Positions 1 to 9,322 of a stretch of 64,000 nucleotides of DNA are shown piece after piece. The DNA lies in contig NZ_CP093311.1 in assembly GCF_024498955.1 (NCBI RefSeq), positions 2,046,001-2,110,000 on the forward strand, in the 5' to 3' direction. Source of the DNA: Thermomonas paludicola (GTDB lineage Bacteria > Pseudomonadota > Gammaproteobacteria > Xanthomonadales > Xanthomonadaceae). The notes under the pieces were generated by a model, which was given only the letters and a program-made list of their open reading frames with translations, did not search any database and had not been told where the DNA came from. Position 1 is the first letter of the stretch; each line of letters begins with the position of its first letter. Made by a program: the position numbers and the translations under genes.

Positions 1-2049
1 GGTTTCGATGCCGCTGCCCAGGTGCGCGTGCAGGCCGGTGATGCGCACGTCCAGCGCGCGCGCGGCCTGCGCGAACTCCTCCACCCGCTGCGCGGACAGG
101 CCGAACTTGGCCTCCTTGCCGCCGGTGTTGACCTTCTCGTGGTGGCCATCGCCGTGGCCGAGGTCGATGCGCAGCCACAGCGCGCGGCCGCGGAACACCT
201 CCGGCCAGCGGCGCAGCAGCTCCACGTTGTCCACGGTGACGGTGACGCCGCGCGCCAGCGCCGCCTCGTACTCGTTGATCGGCGCGAAGCTGGGCGTGAA
301 CAGCACGCGCTGCGGATCGAAGTCCGGCAGCGCCGCGAACACGCGTTCGAGTTCACCCAGCGAGACGCATTCCAGCCCGAAGCCTTCCTCCGCCAGCGTG
401 CGCAGGATGGCCGGGTGCGAGTTGGCCTTGATCGCGTAGTAGCAGCGATCCACCGCGGCGATCGCCTTGAGCTGGCGCGCGCGTTCGCGCACCGTGGGCA
501 GGTGGTAGACGTAGCGCGGGGTGCCGGCCTGCGCCAGGTGCAGCAGCGCGTCGCGCTCGCCCGGCGCCTTCCACCACGGCGTCGGGCGCGGGCGCAGCGC
601 ACCGATGATCTCGCGCCAGCGCGGGCCGAACACGGCGTCCTCGTACACCGGCATCGCGCCGGAATCGATCAGCGCGGCGTGCAGCTTCGGCAGCATGCCG
701 TCGGCGGCGGCCTCGTCCACCACGAAGGTGAGGTTGAGGTCGTTCGAGGACTGCGAGATCAGGTGCACGTTCTCGCGCCCGAACATCGCCCACACGTCCT
801 GCAACTTGTGCAGCAGCGAGCGCATGCCGCGCCCCACCAGCGTGATGGCGGCGCAGGGCACGATCACCTTGACCCGGCAGATCGCCGACAGGTCGGCCGA
901 CAGCGCAGCCAGCACGTCGGTGTTGACCAGGTTCTCGGAGGGATCCAGCGAGACGGTGACGTTGGTTTCCGCCGAACCGATCAGATCCACCGACAGCCCA
1001 TGCTGCTTGAACAGCGCGAACACGTCGGCCAGGAAGCCCACCTGCTGCCACATGCCGATGCCTTCCATCGACACCAGCACGATGCCGTTGCGGCGGCTGA
1101 TCGCCTTCACCCCGGGGACGGGCTCCGCCGCATCATCAATGCTGGTGCCGGGCAGGTGCGGGCGCTCGGTATCGAGGATCGCCATCGGCACGCCGCTGTT
1201 GCGGCAGGGCCGCAGCGCGCGCGGGTGCAGCACCTTGGCGCCGGTAGTGGCGATTTCCTGCGCCTCGTAATAGTCCAGCCGGGTCAGCAGGCGCGCGTCC
1301 GGCACCTCGCGCGGATTGGCGCTGAACATGCCGGGCACGTCGGTCCAGATCTCCACCCGGCGGGCGCCGAGCAGCGCGCCGAAATAGGCGGCCGAGGTAT
1401 CCGAGCCGCCGCGCCCGAGGATCGCGGTGCCGCCGTCCTGGTGCCGGGAAATGAAACCTTGCGTGATGAGCAGGCGTGTGGGCTGCGATGCGAAATGCAC
1501 GCGCCAGTCTTCGCTGCCCTGCCAGCGGCAGTTCACCGACAGCCGCTGCGACCACGCGCTCTGGTTGGGCTGCGGCGGCAGCGCATCGAGCCAGTCGCGC
1601 GCATCCATCCAGCCGATGTCCAGGCCCTGCGCGCGCAGGTAGGCAGCCCCTATCGTGGACGACAGCAACTCGCCCTGCCCCAGCACCTCGGCCTGCCAGT
1701 CCAGCGTGCGCGTGGCCGCGCGCGGATCGTCCAGCAGCGCGCGCAGCGCGGACAGCCGCTCGCCCAGCACTGCATCGGCATCAAGCTCGAGCTCGGCGAG
1801 GAAGGCGCGATGCCGCGCATCGAGCCGGGCCACGCGCTCCGCGCCGTCGGCGGCACCGTCGGCAATCGCGGTCAGCTCGTTGGTGACGCCGGACAGCGCC
1901 GACACCACCACCAGCACCCGCGCATCGTTGTCCTTCGCCCTGCCCGCCACCAGCCGGCCGATGGTGTCCCAGCGCGTGCGTTTCGACACCGATGTTCCAC
2001 CAAACTTGAGGACAAGCCAGCGATCGTCGGGCGCAAGAGTCGGGGACAT
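1..2049 (-). CDS. lysAC: Bifunctional aspartokinase / diaminopimelate decarboxylase, 5' part (continues beyond left edge)
   Basis: Read on the minus strand from the ATG at 2049, the frame stays open to base 1, giving 683 codons of a longer gene. The N-terminus carries the aspartokinase signature KFGGTSV at residues 15-21. Near residue 541 lies YYAIKAN, which is the PLP-binding lysine motif of group IV (alanine-racemase-fold) decarboxylases, and the in-window sequence ends at GLHAHLGSGIET, a typical LysA segment. The protein would therefore phosphorylate aspartate at the head of the lysine/threonine/methionine pathway and decarboxylate meso-diaminopimelate in the last step of lysine synthesis. 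This fusion is characteristic of Xanthomonadaceae. The catalytic C-terminal part of the decarboxylase lies outside the window. It diverges from the PhzF pair across about 90 bp. A TAGAAT box at 2106-2101 (minus) would give a leader of roughly 45 nt. Confidence 0.93.
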   Translation of the reverse strand, partial: MSPTLAPDDRWLVLKFGGTSVSKRTRWDTIGRLVAGRAKDNDARVLVVVSALSGVTNELTAIADGAADGAERVARLDARHRAFLAELELDADAVLGERLSALRALLDDPRAATRTLDWQAEVLGQGELLSSTIGAAYLRAQGLDIGWMDARDWLDALPPQPNQSAWSQRLSVNCRWQGSEDWRVHFASQPTRLLITQGFISRHQDGGTAILGRGGSDTSAAYFGALLGARRVEIWTDVPGMFSANPREVPDARLLTRLDYYEAQEIATTGAKVLHPRALRPCRNSGVPMAILDTERPHLPGTSIDDAAEPVPGVKAISRRNGIVLVSMEGIGMWQQVGFLADVFALFKQHGLSVDLIGSAETNVTVSLDPSENLVNTDVLAALSADLSAICRVKVIVPCAAITLVGRGMRSLLHKLQDVWAMFGRENVHLISQSSNDLNLTFVVDEAAADGMLPKLHAALIDSGAMPVYEDAVFGPRWREIIGALRPRPTPWWKAPGERDALLHLAQAGTPRYVYHLPTVRERARQLKAIAAVDRCYYAIKANSHPAILRTLAEEGFGLECVSLGELERVFAALPDFDPQRVLFTPSFAPINEYEAALARGVTVTVDNVELLRRWPEVFRGRALWLRIDLGHGDGHHEKVNTGGKEAKFGLSAQRVEEFAQAARALDVRITGLHAHLGSGIET

Positions 2050-2100
2050 GGATTCGGGGGAAATGAGAGAAGGGAAATACCGCCACTGCGGCTGTCAGGC

Positions 2101-2106
2101 ATTCTA
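2101..2106 (-). promoter_or_regulatory. Candidate -10 box for lysAC (TAGAAT)
   Basis: TAGAAT on the minus strand lies 51 bp before the lysAC ATG. No good -35 hexamer is visible at 16-18 bp, so this is a weak prediction resting on the -10 match and on its place in the divergent intergenic gap. Confidence 0.35.
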
Positions 2107-2139
2107 GCGAGCCAACACCGCCGAATAGTGCAGCGCAAC

Positions 2140-3006
2140 ATGATCCGTCGTTATATGCAATTGGACGTCTTCGCCTCCCGTCCCGGCCTGGGCAATCCGC
2201 TGGGTGTGGTGCTGGACGCAAACGACATGGACACCGCGGCGATGCAATCGCTGGCCGCGTGGCTGAACCTGTCGGAGACGGTGTTCTTCCTGCCGCCCGC
2301 CCCCGGCGCGGACTACCGCATCCGCATCTTCACCCCCGGCAGCGAGCTGCCGTTCGCTGGCCATCCCAGCGTGGGCGCGGCATGGGCAGCCGCGCAGCAC
2401 GGGCTGGCGCAGCCGCGTGACGGCGCGCTGGTGCAGCAGTGCGGCGCCGGCCTCCTGCCGGTCCGCATCACCCCCGACGGCGGCACCAAGCTGCCATTCG
2501 TGCGCAGCCCGCGCGGCCGTGAACTGGCCCGGCAGGTGGCCCCATTGCCGGCCGGGCTGGACGCCATTGCCACGCCCGGACAGCCTGCGGCGCTCTGGCA
2601 CAACGGCCCGGCGTGGTGGCTGGTCGAGGCCGCGTCGGCCAGCCAGCTGCGCAATTTCCGCCCGGACTTCTCTGCCATCGCGAACTGGAGCAATGCCACC
2701 CAGGCCACCGGCGTGGCGATGTTCGCCTTCGAATCGGCGGATGAGACCCAGCTGGTGGTGCGCGCGTTCTGCCCCGGCGATGCGGTCAACGTGCCGGAAG
2801 ACCCGGTCACCGGCAGCGCCAACGCCGTGGTGGCCGCATGGCTGCATCAACAGGGCCGCATGCCCGGCCACGATGGCGCTTACGTCGCCAGCCAGGGCCG
2901 TGAGCTGGAGCGTGACGGCCGGGTCGCGGTACGGGTGGATGCAGACGGCGAGGTATGGATTGGCGGACGCGTGCAGCAGGTCATCGTCGGGCAATTGGAC
3001 TGGTAA
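2140..3006 (+). CDS. PhzF-family isomerase/epimerase (copy 1)
   Basis: This 288-residue protein belongs to the PhzF/YddE family (DapF fold), cytoplasmic enzymes mostly of unknown substrate whose best-known member isomerises a phenazine precursor. Seen in the sequence: the N-terminal QLDVFAS strand, the catalytic glutamate in LSETVF (E46), FAGHPSVG, and the family motif EDPVTGSAN near the C-terminus. The ATG at 2140 gives the full N-terminus; an in-frame ATG at 2155 would remove five residues, and neither has a strong ribosome-binding site. A paralogue follows 35 bp downstream in the same direction, so the two are probably co-transcribed. The substrate cannot be deduced. Confidence 0.85.
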   Translation: MIRRYMQLDVFASRPGLGNPLGVVLDANDMDTAAMQSLAAWLNLSETVFFLPPAPGADYRIRIFTPGSELPFAGHPSVGAAWAAAQHGLAQPRDGALVQQCGAGLLPVRITPDGGTKLPFVRSPRGRELARQVAPLPAGLDAIATPGQPAALWHNGPAWWLVEAASASQLRNFRPDFSAIANWSNATQATGVAMFAFESADETQLVVRAFCPGDAVNVPEDPVTGSANAVVAAWLHQQGRMPGHDGAYVASQGRELERDGRVAVRVDADGEVWIGGRVQQVIVGQLDW

Positions 3007-3041
3007 CCTGCGCGACCCTCACGCCCCGCACCCCGCCCCTC

Positions 3042-3923
3042 ATGAAGCGCCGCTACCTGCAACTTGACGTCTTCGCCTCTCGTCCCGGCAACGGCAACCC
3101 GCTGGCCGTGGTGCTGGATGCGCAGGGACTGGACGATGCCGCAATGCAAGCCATCGCGCGCTGGACGCGCCTGCCGGAAACCACCTTCGTGTGTCCGCCG
3201 ACATCCGCGCAGGCAACCCATCGCATCCGCATGTTCAGCCCGCGTCGGGAAGTGCCGTTCGCCGGACATCCCAGCGTGGGCACCGCCCACGTGTTGCTGG
3301 ATGCCGGACGGGTGACGCCACGCGACGGCCTGCTGGTGCAGGAAGGCGTGGCCGGCCTGCTGCCACTGCAGGTGCGTGGCGAAGGCGTGACGCGCACGAT
3401 TGCGGTACGCACGCCGCGTGCCCGCGTGCAGGAAATCGCCGCGGCCGACGACACCCGCCTAGCCGCCGCGCTGGCCGGCCTGCAGCTGGGCGCGCTGCCG
3501 CCGGTGCTGATGGACGGCGGTCGCCGCTGGTGGCTGGTGGAACTGGCCAGCGAAGCGCACCTGCGCAGCATCAGGCCAAACTGGGAAGCGATCAGCACAC
3601 TGGCGGAAGCGACCAGCAGCATGGGGGTATTCGTGTATGCGCGCAGCGCCGACCCCATCCACTATTTCGCCGTGCGTGCCTTCGTGGGCGCACCGGCGCA
3701 TTTTGAAGATGCCGCCTCGGGCGCTGCCAACGCCACGCTGGCCGCGTGGCTGGCAGACCGCAACGCCCTGCCCGGCAGCGACGGGTTCTACCGGGTCAGC
3801 CAAGGCCGCGAAGTGGGACACGACGCGATCATCGAGCTGACGGTCGATGCCCACGGCGAGGTCTGGTCCGGTGGCCGCGCGGTGACCGTGGTGCGTGGCG
3901 AACTGGACTGGCCAGCGGCGTAA
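3042..3923 (+). CDS. PhzF-family isomerase/epimerase (copy 2, diverged motif)
   Basis: This 293-residue tandem paralogue of the preceding gene shares an almost identical start (RYLQLDVFASRPG). It keeps the catalytic glutamate (LPETTF, E46) and FAGHPSVG. The motif that reads EDPVTGSAN in copy 1 is EDAASGAAN here: the aspartate is kept but the proline, valine/threonine and serine are lost. This suggests a different substrate or reduced activity (inference). It ends 55 bp before the convergent PLP decarboxylase gene. The pair looks like a local duplication followed by divergence. Confidence 0.83.
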   Translation: MKRRYLQLDVFASRPGNGNPLAVVLDAQGLDDAAMQAIARWTRLPETTFVCPPTSAQATHRIRMFSPRREVPFAGHPSVGTAHVLLDAGRVTPRDGLLVQEGVAGLLPLQVRGEGVTRTIAVRTPRARVQEIAAADDTRLAAALAGLQLGALPPVLMDGGRRWWLVELASEAHLRSIRPNWEAISTLAEATSSMGVFVYARSADPIHYFAVRAFVGAPAHFEDAASGAANATLAAWLADRNALPGSDGFYRVSQGREVGHDAIIELTVDAHGEVWSGGRAVTVVRGELDWPAA

Positions 3924-3978
3924 AAGCGCCGTCCCCAGCGCGGGCCGAAACCGAAAACCGGGCAGACCACCTCGCTGC

Positions 3979-5430
3979 TCATGCGTGCTTTGCTGCTTCC
4001 GCCAGCAGCAATGCCGTTTCCTCCGCCAGCTGCCGGACACAGATATCCATCTGTGCGCGCCGGGTGCGGAAGCTCAACACGCAGACGCGTGCCAGGAAAC
4101 GCTCCCCCACCATCGCGCCGGTCACCATCACCTCGCCGCGCGCGGTGACGCGATCCATCAGCGCGCGCGTCGCCGTATTCTGCGCCGCCAGCGTCGCAAG
4201 CGCCGGGCTTTGCAGATGGAAGGCGAACAGCGACAGCTGCGGCATCGCATCCATCACCACGCCGGGAATCTGCGCCACCTGTTCGGCTGCCCACACCGCC
4301 AGCGCGCGCTTTTCCGCCAGCGCCGCGCGGTACTTCGCCGCGCCGAAGAACTTCACCGTCAGCCACACCCGCAACCCCGGGAATCCACGCGACAGGTCCG
4401 GCCCGTATTGGGCAGGATCGTAGAACTCGCTCTGGTTGTCCGGCAGATAGCCGGCCGTGGAACTGTGCAGGGCGCGCAGCGCTTCGCCATCGCGCACCAG
4501 CAGCGCGCCGGTGCCGTAGGGCAGGAACATGCCCTTGTGCGGATCGAGGGTGAGCGAATCCGCACGCGACAAACCACCAAGCAGCGGGCGCAACTCCGGC
4601 ACCATGTGGAAGAAGCCGCCGTAAGCGCCATCCACGTGATGCCACAGGTGCTCGCGCGCGGCGACATCGGCCACTGCATCGATCGGATCCACCGCGCCGG
4701 TGTTGGTGGTGCCGGCGGTGGAGAACACCATGAAGGGCGTCAGGCCGGCGCCGCGATCAGCGACGATTGCACGCTCAAGGGCATCCACGCGCATGCGGAA
4801 GTCCTGATCCACCTCGACCACCCGCACGCGGTCATGCGCGATGCCGGCCAGTTTGGCCGCCTTGACCACGCAGTGATGGGTTTGCGAGCTCACATACAGC
4901 ACGCCGGAACGGATGTCGTTCCCGAGCAGGCGTTCGCGCGCGCAGGCGATGGCGTTGAACATCGCCATCGAACCGCCGGTGGTGAACAGCCCGCGCGCGG
5001 CATCCGGGAACTGCATCCAGTTGCGCAGCCAGTCCAGTGCGTTGGCCTCCAGTTGCACCAGCGCCGGCGCCGCCTGCCAGACGCCGGTATAGCGGTTGGC
5101 GGCATCGGCGATGAAATCCGCCAAGGCCGCCGGATACACGCCGCCGCCCGGAATGTAGGCCATGTAGCCGGCATGGGCGGTGCCGAAGGCGCGCGGCATC
5201 CAGTCATCGAACAGCGGGGCCAGCAGCGATTCAAGCGCGGCACCGTGTTCAGGCGCGCCTTCGCGCAGGTCGCGGCACAGCGCCTCAATGCCGGCGTATT
5301 CGCCAAGGATGGGCGTGGATTGCAGCGCGGCCAGATGCCCCACCGCGCGCGCCACCACCAGATTTCCCATGGCCTGCATGTCGGCCGGTGACAGGTCCAG
5401 GTTCGCCAGATCAGCGGGTTCGGTATGCAT
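3979..5430 (-). CDS. PLP-dependent decarboxylase, group II (aromatic amino acid/glutamate type)
   Basis: This 483-residue, fold-type I PLP enzyme has the group II decarboxylase pattern: FTTGGSMAMFNA (phosphate cup), HHVDGAYGG (the aspartate that pairs with the PLP ring nitrogen) and DPHKGM with the Schiff-base lysine at K299. Family members decarboxylate tyrosine, DOPA, tryptophan, glutamate or aspartate; the substrate cannot be read from sequence alone. I chose the ATG at 5430 because homologous sequence starts there and a GAGGA stretch lies about 10 nt upstream; the frame is open further upstream but with low-complexity sequence. A TATATC box at 5455-5450 (minus) could be its -10. It is convergent with the PhzF pair and divergent from the ABC transporter. 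Confidence 0.85.
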   Translation of the reverse strand: MHTEPADLANLDLSPADMQAMGNLVVARAVGHLAALQSTPILGEYAGIEALCRDLREGAPEHGAALESLLAPLFDDWMPRAFGTAHAGYMAYIPGGGVYPAALADFIADAANRYTGVWQAAPALVQLEANALDWLRNWMQFPDAARGLFTTGGSMAMFNAIACARERLLGNDIRSGVLYVSSQTHHCVVKAAKLAGIAHDRVRVVEVDQDFRMRVDALERAIVADRGAGLTPFMVFSTAGTTNTGAVDPIDAVADVAAREHLWHHVDGAYGGFFHMVPELRPLLGGLSRADSLTLDPHKGMFLPYGTGALLVRDGEALRALHSSTAGYLPDNQSEFYDPAQYGPDLSRGFPGLRVWLTVKFFGAAKYRAALAEKRALAVWAAEQVAQIPGVVMDAMPQLSLFAFHLQSPALATLAAQNTATRALMDRVTARGEVMVTGAMVGERFLARVCVLSFRTRRAQMDICVRQLAEETALLLAEAAKHA

Positions 5431-5590
5431 CGGAACAGGATCCTCGTGGGATATAGCCGGCTTGGCAGGGACATGGAGCCGCGACGGAGTCCACCCGCGA
5501 ACGCGAGCAAACCAGCGACGTGCAGGTGGCGGATCCACGCGTTGCGCGCATTCACATCCGCCGCACCCGATGATCGCTCACAATTGCGCG

Positions 5591-7444
5591 ATGCCGCCAC
5601 CCCTGCCCGCCTCCCGGATGAACATGCGCCAGCGCTTCAGCGCGATGCGCAACATTGCGCCGTTCCTGCGCGAAATATGGGGCACCAGCAGGCCGATGAC
5701 GCTGGCCTCGATCGGCATCCGCCTGATCCGCGCATTCCTGCCGATCGCCACGCTGTTCGTCGGCAAGCTCATCATCGACGAAGCCGTGCACCTGCTTGGG
5801 CTTGGCGTCGAACACGAGCTCCTGCCTGCCTGGCATGCGGGACAACTCGACCATCTGGTCACGCTGCTGGCAATCGAGTTTGCGCTGGCGATTGGCGCCG
5901 ACCTGCTGGGCCGGCTGGTGGCATACGTGGACACGCTGCTGTCCGAGCGCTTTACCAACGCGACCAGCATCCGCCTGATGGAACACGCGGCCACGCTGGA
6001 TCTGGAAGACTTCGAGGACGCCGACCTGCAGGACAAGCTGGACCGTGCGCGGCGGCAGACAATGGGCCGCATGAACCTGCTCAGCCAGTTGTTCGGGCAG
6101 GCGCAGGACGTGATCACGGTCATCAGCTTCGCCGCTGGCCTGCTGGCGTATGCACCGTGGCTGATGCTGCTGCTGGCGGTGGCGCTGATTCCGGCGTTCA
6201 TCGGCGAGTCGCATTTCAACGCGCTCAACTACGCGCTCAATTTCCAATGGACGCCGGAGCGCCGCCAGCTGGAATACCTGCGGCAGATGGGCGCCAGCGT
6301 GGACACTGCGAAAGAGGTCAAGATCTTCAACCTCAATCGCTTCTTCATCGAACGCTTCCGCTTCCTGTCCGACACGTTCTATGCGGGCAACAGGATCCTG
6401 GCCGGCAAGCGGGCGCTGTGGGGCACCTTGCTGGCGGCACTGGGCACGCTGGGCTATTACATCGCCTACGCCTACATCGCCTGGCGCACGGTGCGCGGCG
6501 ACTTCAGCATCGGCGACCTGACCTTCCTGGCCGGCAGTTTCCGGCGCCTGCGCCAATTGCTGGAAAGCCTGCTGAGCGGGTTTTCGCAGGTCGCAAGCCA
6601 GGCGCTGTATCTGGATGACCTGTACTCGTTTTTCCGGATTGAAGCGAAAATCCGCAGCAAGCCGGATGCCATTCCCGTGCCGGCCCCGATCCGCAGCGGC
6701 TTCGTGTTCGACAATGTCGGCTTCCGCTACGAAGGCGCCGAGCGCTGGGCGCTGCGCGGGCTGAGCTTCGAACTGCATGCCGGCGAGGTGCTGGCGCTGG
6801 TCGGCGAGAACGGCGCCGGCAAGACCACGCTGGTCAAGCTGCTGGCGCGGCTCTACGACCCCGACGAAGGCCGCATTTTGCTGGATGGCCGCGATCTCAA
6901 GGAGTACGCCCTGGATGACCTGCGCGCCAACATCGGGGTGATCTTCCAGGACTTCGTGCGCTATCACCTGACCGCGGCGGAGAACATCGGCGTGGGCCAG
7001 ATCGATGCCATGCACGACCGTGCCCGCATCGAACGCGCCGCGCATCGCGGCATGGCCGATGAAGTCATCGACAGCCTGCCGAAGGGCTTTGACCAGGTCA
7101 TCGGCCGTCGCTTCAAGGATGGCGTGGATCTATCCGGCGGTCAGTGGCAAAAGGTCGCCATCGCGCGTGCGTACATGCGCGATGCGCAGGTGATGATCCT
7201 CGACGAACCCACCGCTGCGCTGGATGCGCGCAGCGAATTCGAGGTGTTCGAACGTTTCAAGGAACTCTCGGACAACCGCACCGCCGTGTTGATCAGCCAT
7301 CGTTTCAGCAGCGTGCGCATGGCCGACCGCATCCTGGTGCTGGCCGAGGGCAAGCTGGAGGCCAGCGGCACGCATGAAGAATTGATGGCGCAGCACGGGC
7401 GCTATGCGGAATTGTTCGAATTGCAGGCATCCGGCTATCGCTGA
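5591..7444 (+). CDS. ABC exporter, fused membrane and ATPase domains
   Basis: This 617-residue half-transporter has an N-terminal six-helix ABC transmembrane domain (about residues 30-340) and a C-terminal nucleotide-binding domain. The latter shows Walker A GENGAGKTT, signature LSGGQWQ, Walker B VMILDEPTAALD and the switch histidine in LISHRFSS. It would work as a homodimer exporting lipid, peptide or drug-like compounds from the inner membrane; the substrate is unknown. Possible starts are 5570, 5591 and 5618. I prefer 5591 because a CACAAT box sits exactly 6 nt before it, the spacing seen at other probably leaderless genes in this window. It stands alone between divergent and convergent neighbours. 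Confidence 0.88.
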   Translation: MPPPLPASRMNMRQRFSAMRNIAPFLREIWGTSRPMTLASIGIRLIRAFLPIATLFVGKLIIDEAVHLLGLGVEHELLPAWHAGQLDHLVTLLAIEFALAIGADLLGRLVAYVDTLLSERFTNATSIRLMEHAATLDLEDFEDADLQDKLDRARRQTMGRMNLLSQLFGQAQDVITVISFAAGLLAYAPWLMLLLAVALIPAFIGESHFNALNYALNFQWTPERRQLEYLRQMGASVDTAKEVKIFNLNRFFIERFRFLSDTFYAGNRILAGKRALWGTLLAALGTLGYYIAYAYIAWRTVRGDFSIGDLTFLAGSFRRLRQLLESLLSGFSQVASQALYLDDLYSFFRIEAKIRSKPDAIPVPAPIRSGFVFDNVGFRYEGAERWALRGLSFELHAGEVLALVGENGAGKTTLVKLLARLYDPDEGRILLDGRDLKEYALDDLRANIGVIFQDFVRYHLTAAENIGVGQIDAMHDRARIERAAHRGMADEVIDSLPKGFDQVIGRRFKDGVDLSGGQWQKVAIARAYMRDAQVMILDEPTAALDARSEFEVFERFKELSDNRTAVLISHRFSSVRMADRILVLAEGKLEASGTHEELMAQHGRYAELFELQASGYR

Positions 7445-7457
7445 TGCCGCGCTTGCA

Positions 7458-7475
7458 GGCGGCGCTGGCGCCGCC
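7458..7475. terminator. GC-rich hairpin between convergent ABC exporter and recQ
   Basis: A perfect 7-bp GC stem (7458-7464 with 7469-7475) encloses a four-base loop (CTGG). It lies in the 33-bp gap between two convergent stop codons. There is no T-tract on either side, so it may only support Rho-dependent termination or 3'-end protection. Confidence 0.4.
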
Positions 7476-7477
7476 GG

Positions 7478-9298
7478 TCAAACGACGTCCGTGTGCGCCT
7501 GCTGCAACAGCTGCAGTACCGCATCGCCGTAGCGTTCAAGCTTGCTGCTGCCGATGCCGGGAACTGCCGCCAGCTCGTGCAGGCCGCTTGGCGCCATGTC
7601 CGCAAGCGTGCGCAACGTGGCGTCGTGGAAAATCACGTACGCCGGCACGTCCTGTTCGCGTGCCATCTCCGCGCGCCATTCCCGCAGCGCGGCAAAGCGC
7701 AGGCCCGCCTCGGAGGACAGCGCCGACACTGGCGCGGCTGCGCGGCCGCGCGCGCGCGATCGCGATGCCCTGGGAGGATCCATGCGCATCCACAGCGTGC
7801 GTTCGCCTTTCAGCACAGGCGTTGCGGCGCCCGTCAGCCGCAGCGCGTTGTGGCGCTCGCTGTCGGCTTCCAGCATGCCCAGCGCCACCAGCTGGCGAAA
7901 CACGCTGCTCCACTGCTTGACATCCATGTCCGCGCCAATGGCCCAGGTGGACAGCTGGTCATGGCCGAAGCGCTGCACCTTCTCGCTTTCCACGCCGCGC
8001 AGGATGTCGATGACGTGGCCCGCGCCGAAGCGCTGCCCGCTGCGATACACGCAGCTCAACGCCTTGCGCGCCGCCTGCGTGGCGTCCCAGCGTTCGGGCG
8101 GATTCAAGCAGTTGTCGCAGTTGCCGCAAGCACCGGGATGCGATTCGCCGAACCAGCCCAGCAGCGCCTGCCGCCGGCACTGGGTGGACTCGCAGAACCC
8201 CAGCAGCGCATCCAGCTTGCGCAGCTCCAGCTGCTTGCGCTCATCGCCCGCATCGGACAGCGCGATCAGCTGGCGCAGGTTCACCACGTCGCCCAGCCCG
8301 TAGCTCAACCATGCCTCGGCCGGCTCGCCATCGCGGCCGGCACGGCCGGTTTCCTGGTAATACCCCTCGATCGACTTGGGCAGGTCAACGTGCGCCACGA
8401 AGCGCACGTCGGGCTTGTCGATGCCCATGCCGAACGCGATCGTCGCCACCATCACCACACCGTCTTCCTGCAGGAAACGGCGCTGGTTGGCCGCGCGCAC
8501 GTCCGCCGACATGCCCGCGTGGTAGGGCAGTGCCTTGATCCCCGCCTGCGCCAACTGCACGGCAATGCTCTCCACGCGCTTGCGCGAGAACGCATACACG
8601 ATCCCGCTGTCGTCGGGATGGCTGGCGATCAGCTCCAGCAGGCCGCGCTGCCCGCTGCCGTCCTTCAGCACGACCCGATAGCGAATGTTGGGGCGGTCGA
8701 AGGAGCTGACGAACTGCTGCGCATCCTCCAGCGCCAGCCGCTCGGCGATTTCAGCGCGGGTGGGCGCGTCGGCGGTGGCGGTCAGCGCGATGCGCGGCAC
8801 CTGCGGCCAGCGCTCGTGCAGCACGGTGAGTTCGCGGTATTCACGGCGGAAATCGTGGCCCCATTGCGAAACGCAGTGGGCTTCGTCGATCGCGAACAGG
8901 GCGATTTTCGCCCGATCCAGCAGCGCCATGCAGCGCGGCGTCAGCAGGCGCTCCGGCGCGACGTAGAGCAGGTCAAGCTGGCCATCCAGCAACGCGTCCT
9001 CTACCTCGCGCGCAGTCGCCGCATCCAGCGTTGAATTGAGGAAGGCTGCGCGCACGCCCAATTGGCGCAACGCGTCGACCTGGTCTTGCATCAGTGCAAT
9101 CAGCGGCGAGACGACGATGCCGCAACCCTGGCGCAGCAAGGCCGGCAACTGGTAGCACAGCGACTTGCCGCCGCCGGTGGGCATCAGCACCAGGGCGTCG
9201 CCGCCCCGGGTGACGCAGTCAATGATGCGCGCCTGTTCGCCGCGAAAACCGGGGTGACCGAAGGTGGTGCGGAGGATGTCGAGTGCGGCGGAGTCCAT
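7478..9298 (-). CDS. recQ: ATP-dependent DNA helicase RecQ
   Basis: This 606-residue 3'-5' superfamily 2 helicase acts in recombination and replication-fork repair. Visible in order: Walker A TGGGKS at residues 41-46, the DEAH box (DEAHCVSQWGHDFR), the helicase C domain with YYQETGRAGRDG, a RecQ zinc-binding cysteine set ending CGNCDNC, an RQC winged-helix region, and a C-terminal HRDC domain over about the last 80 residues. Length matches the family. I chose the ATG at 9298; two GTG codons just upstream (9304, 9307) are in frame, but the ATG gives the usual MDSA-type start. The serine hydrolase gene ends 24 bp upstream on the same strand, so the two may share a transcript. Confidence 0.96.
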   Translation of the reverse strand: MDSAALDILRTTFGHPGFRGEQARIIDCVTRGGDALVLMPTGGGKSLCYQLPALLRQGCGIVVSPLIALMQDQVDALRQLGVRAAFLNSTLDAATAREVEDALLDGQLDLLYVAPERLLTPRCMALLDRAKIALFAIDEAHCVSQWGHDFRREYRELTVLHERWPQVPRIALTATADAPTRAEIAERLALEDAQQFVSSFDRPNIRYRVVLKDGSGQRGLLELIASHPDDSGIVYAFSRKRVESIAVQLAQAGIKALPYHAGMSADVRAANQRRFLQEDGVVMVATIAFGMGIDKPDVRFVAHVDLPKSIEGYYQETGRAGRDGEPAEAWLSYGLGDVVNLRQLIALSDAGDERKQLELRKLDALLGFCESTQCRRQALLGWFGESHPGACGNCDNCLNPPERWDATQAARKALSCVYRSGQRFGAGHVIDILRGVESEKVQRFGHDQLSTWAIGADMDVKQWSSVFRQLVALGMLEADSERHNALRLTGAATPVLKGERTLWMRMDPPRASRSRARGRAAAPVSALSSEAGLRFAALREWRAEMAREQDVPAYVIFHDATLRTLADMAPSGLHELAAVPGIGSSKLERYGDAVLQLLQQAHTDVV

Positions 9299-9322
9299 CT
9301 GCACCACGATACCAAGCCGCCT

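Noticed and set aside
22..2139. Plus-strand frame leading into the first PhzF gene (up to 994 codons)
   Set aside because: The upstream part is antisense to the aspartokinase/decarboxylase fusion, whose motifs are unambiguous; PhzF homology starts only at 2140-2155.
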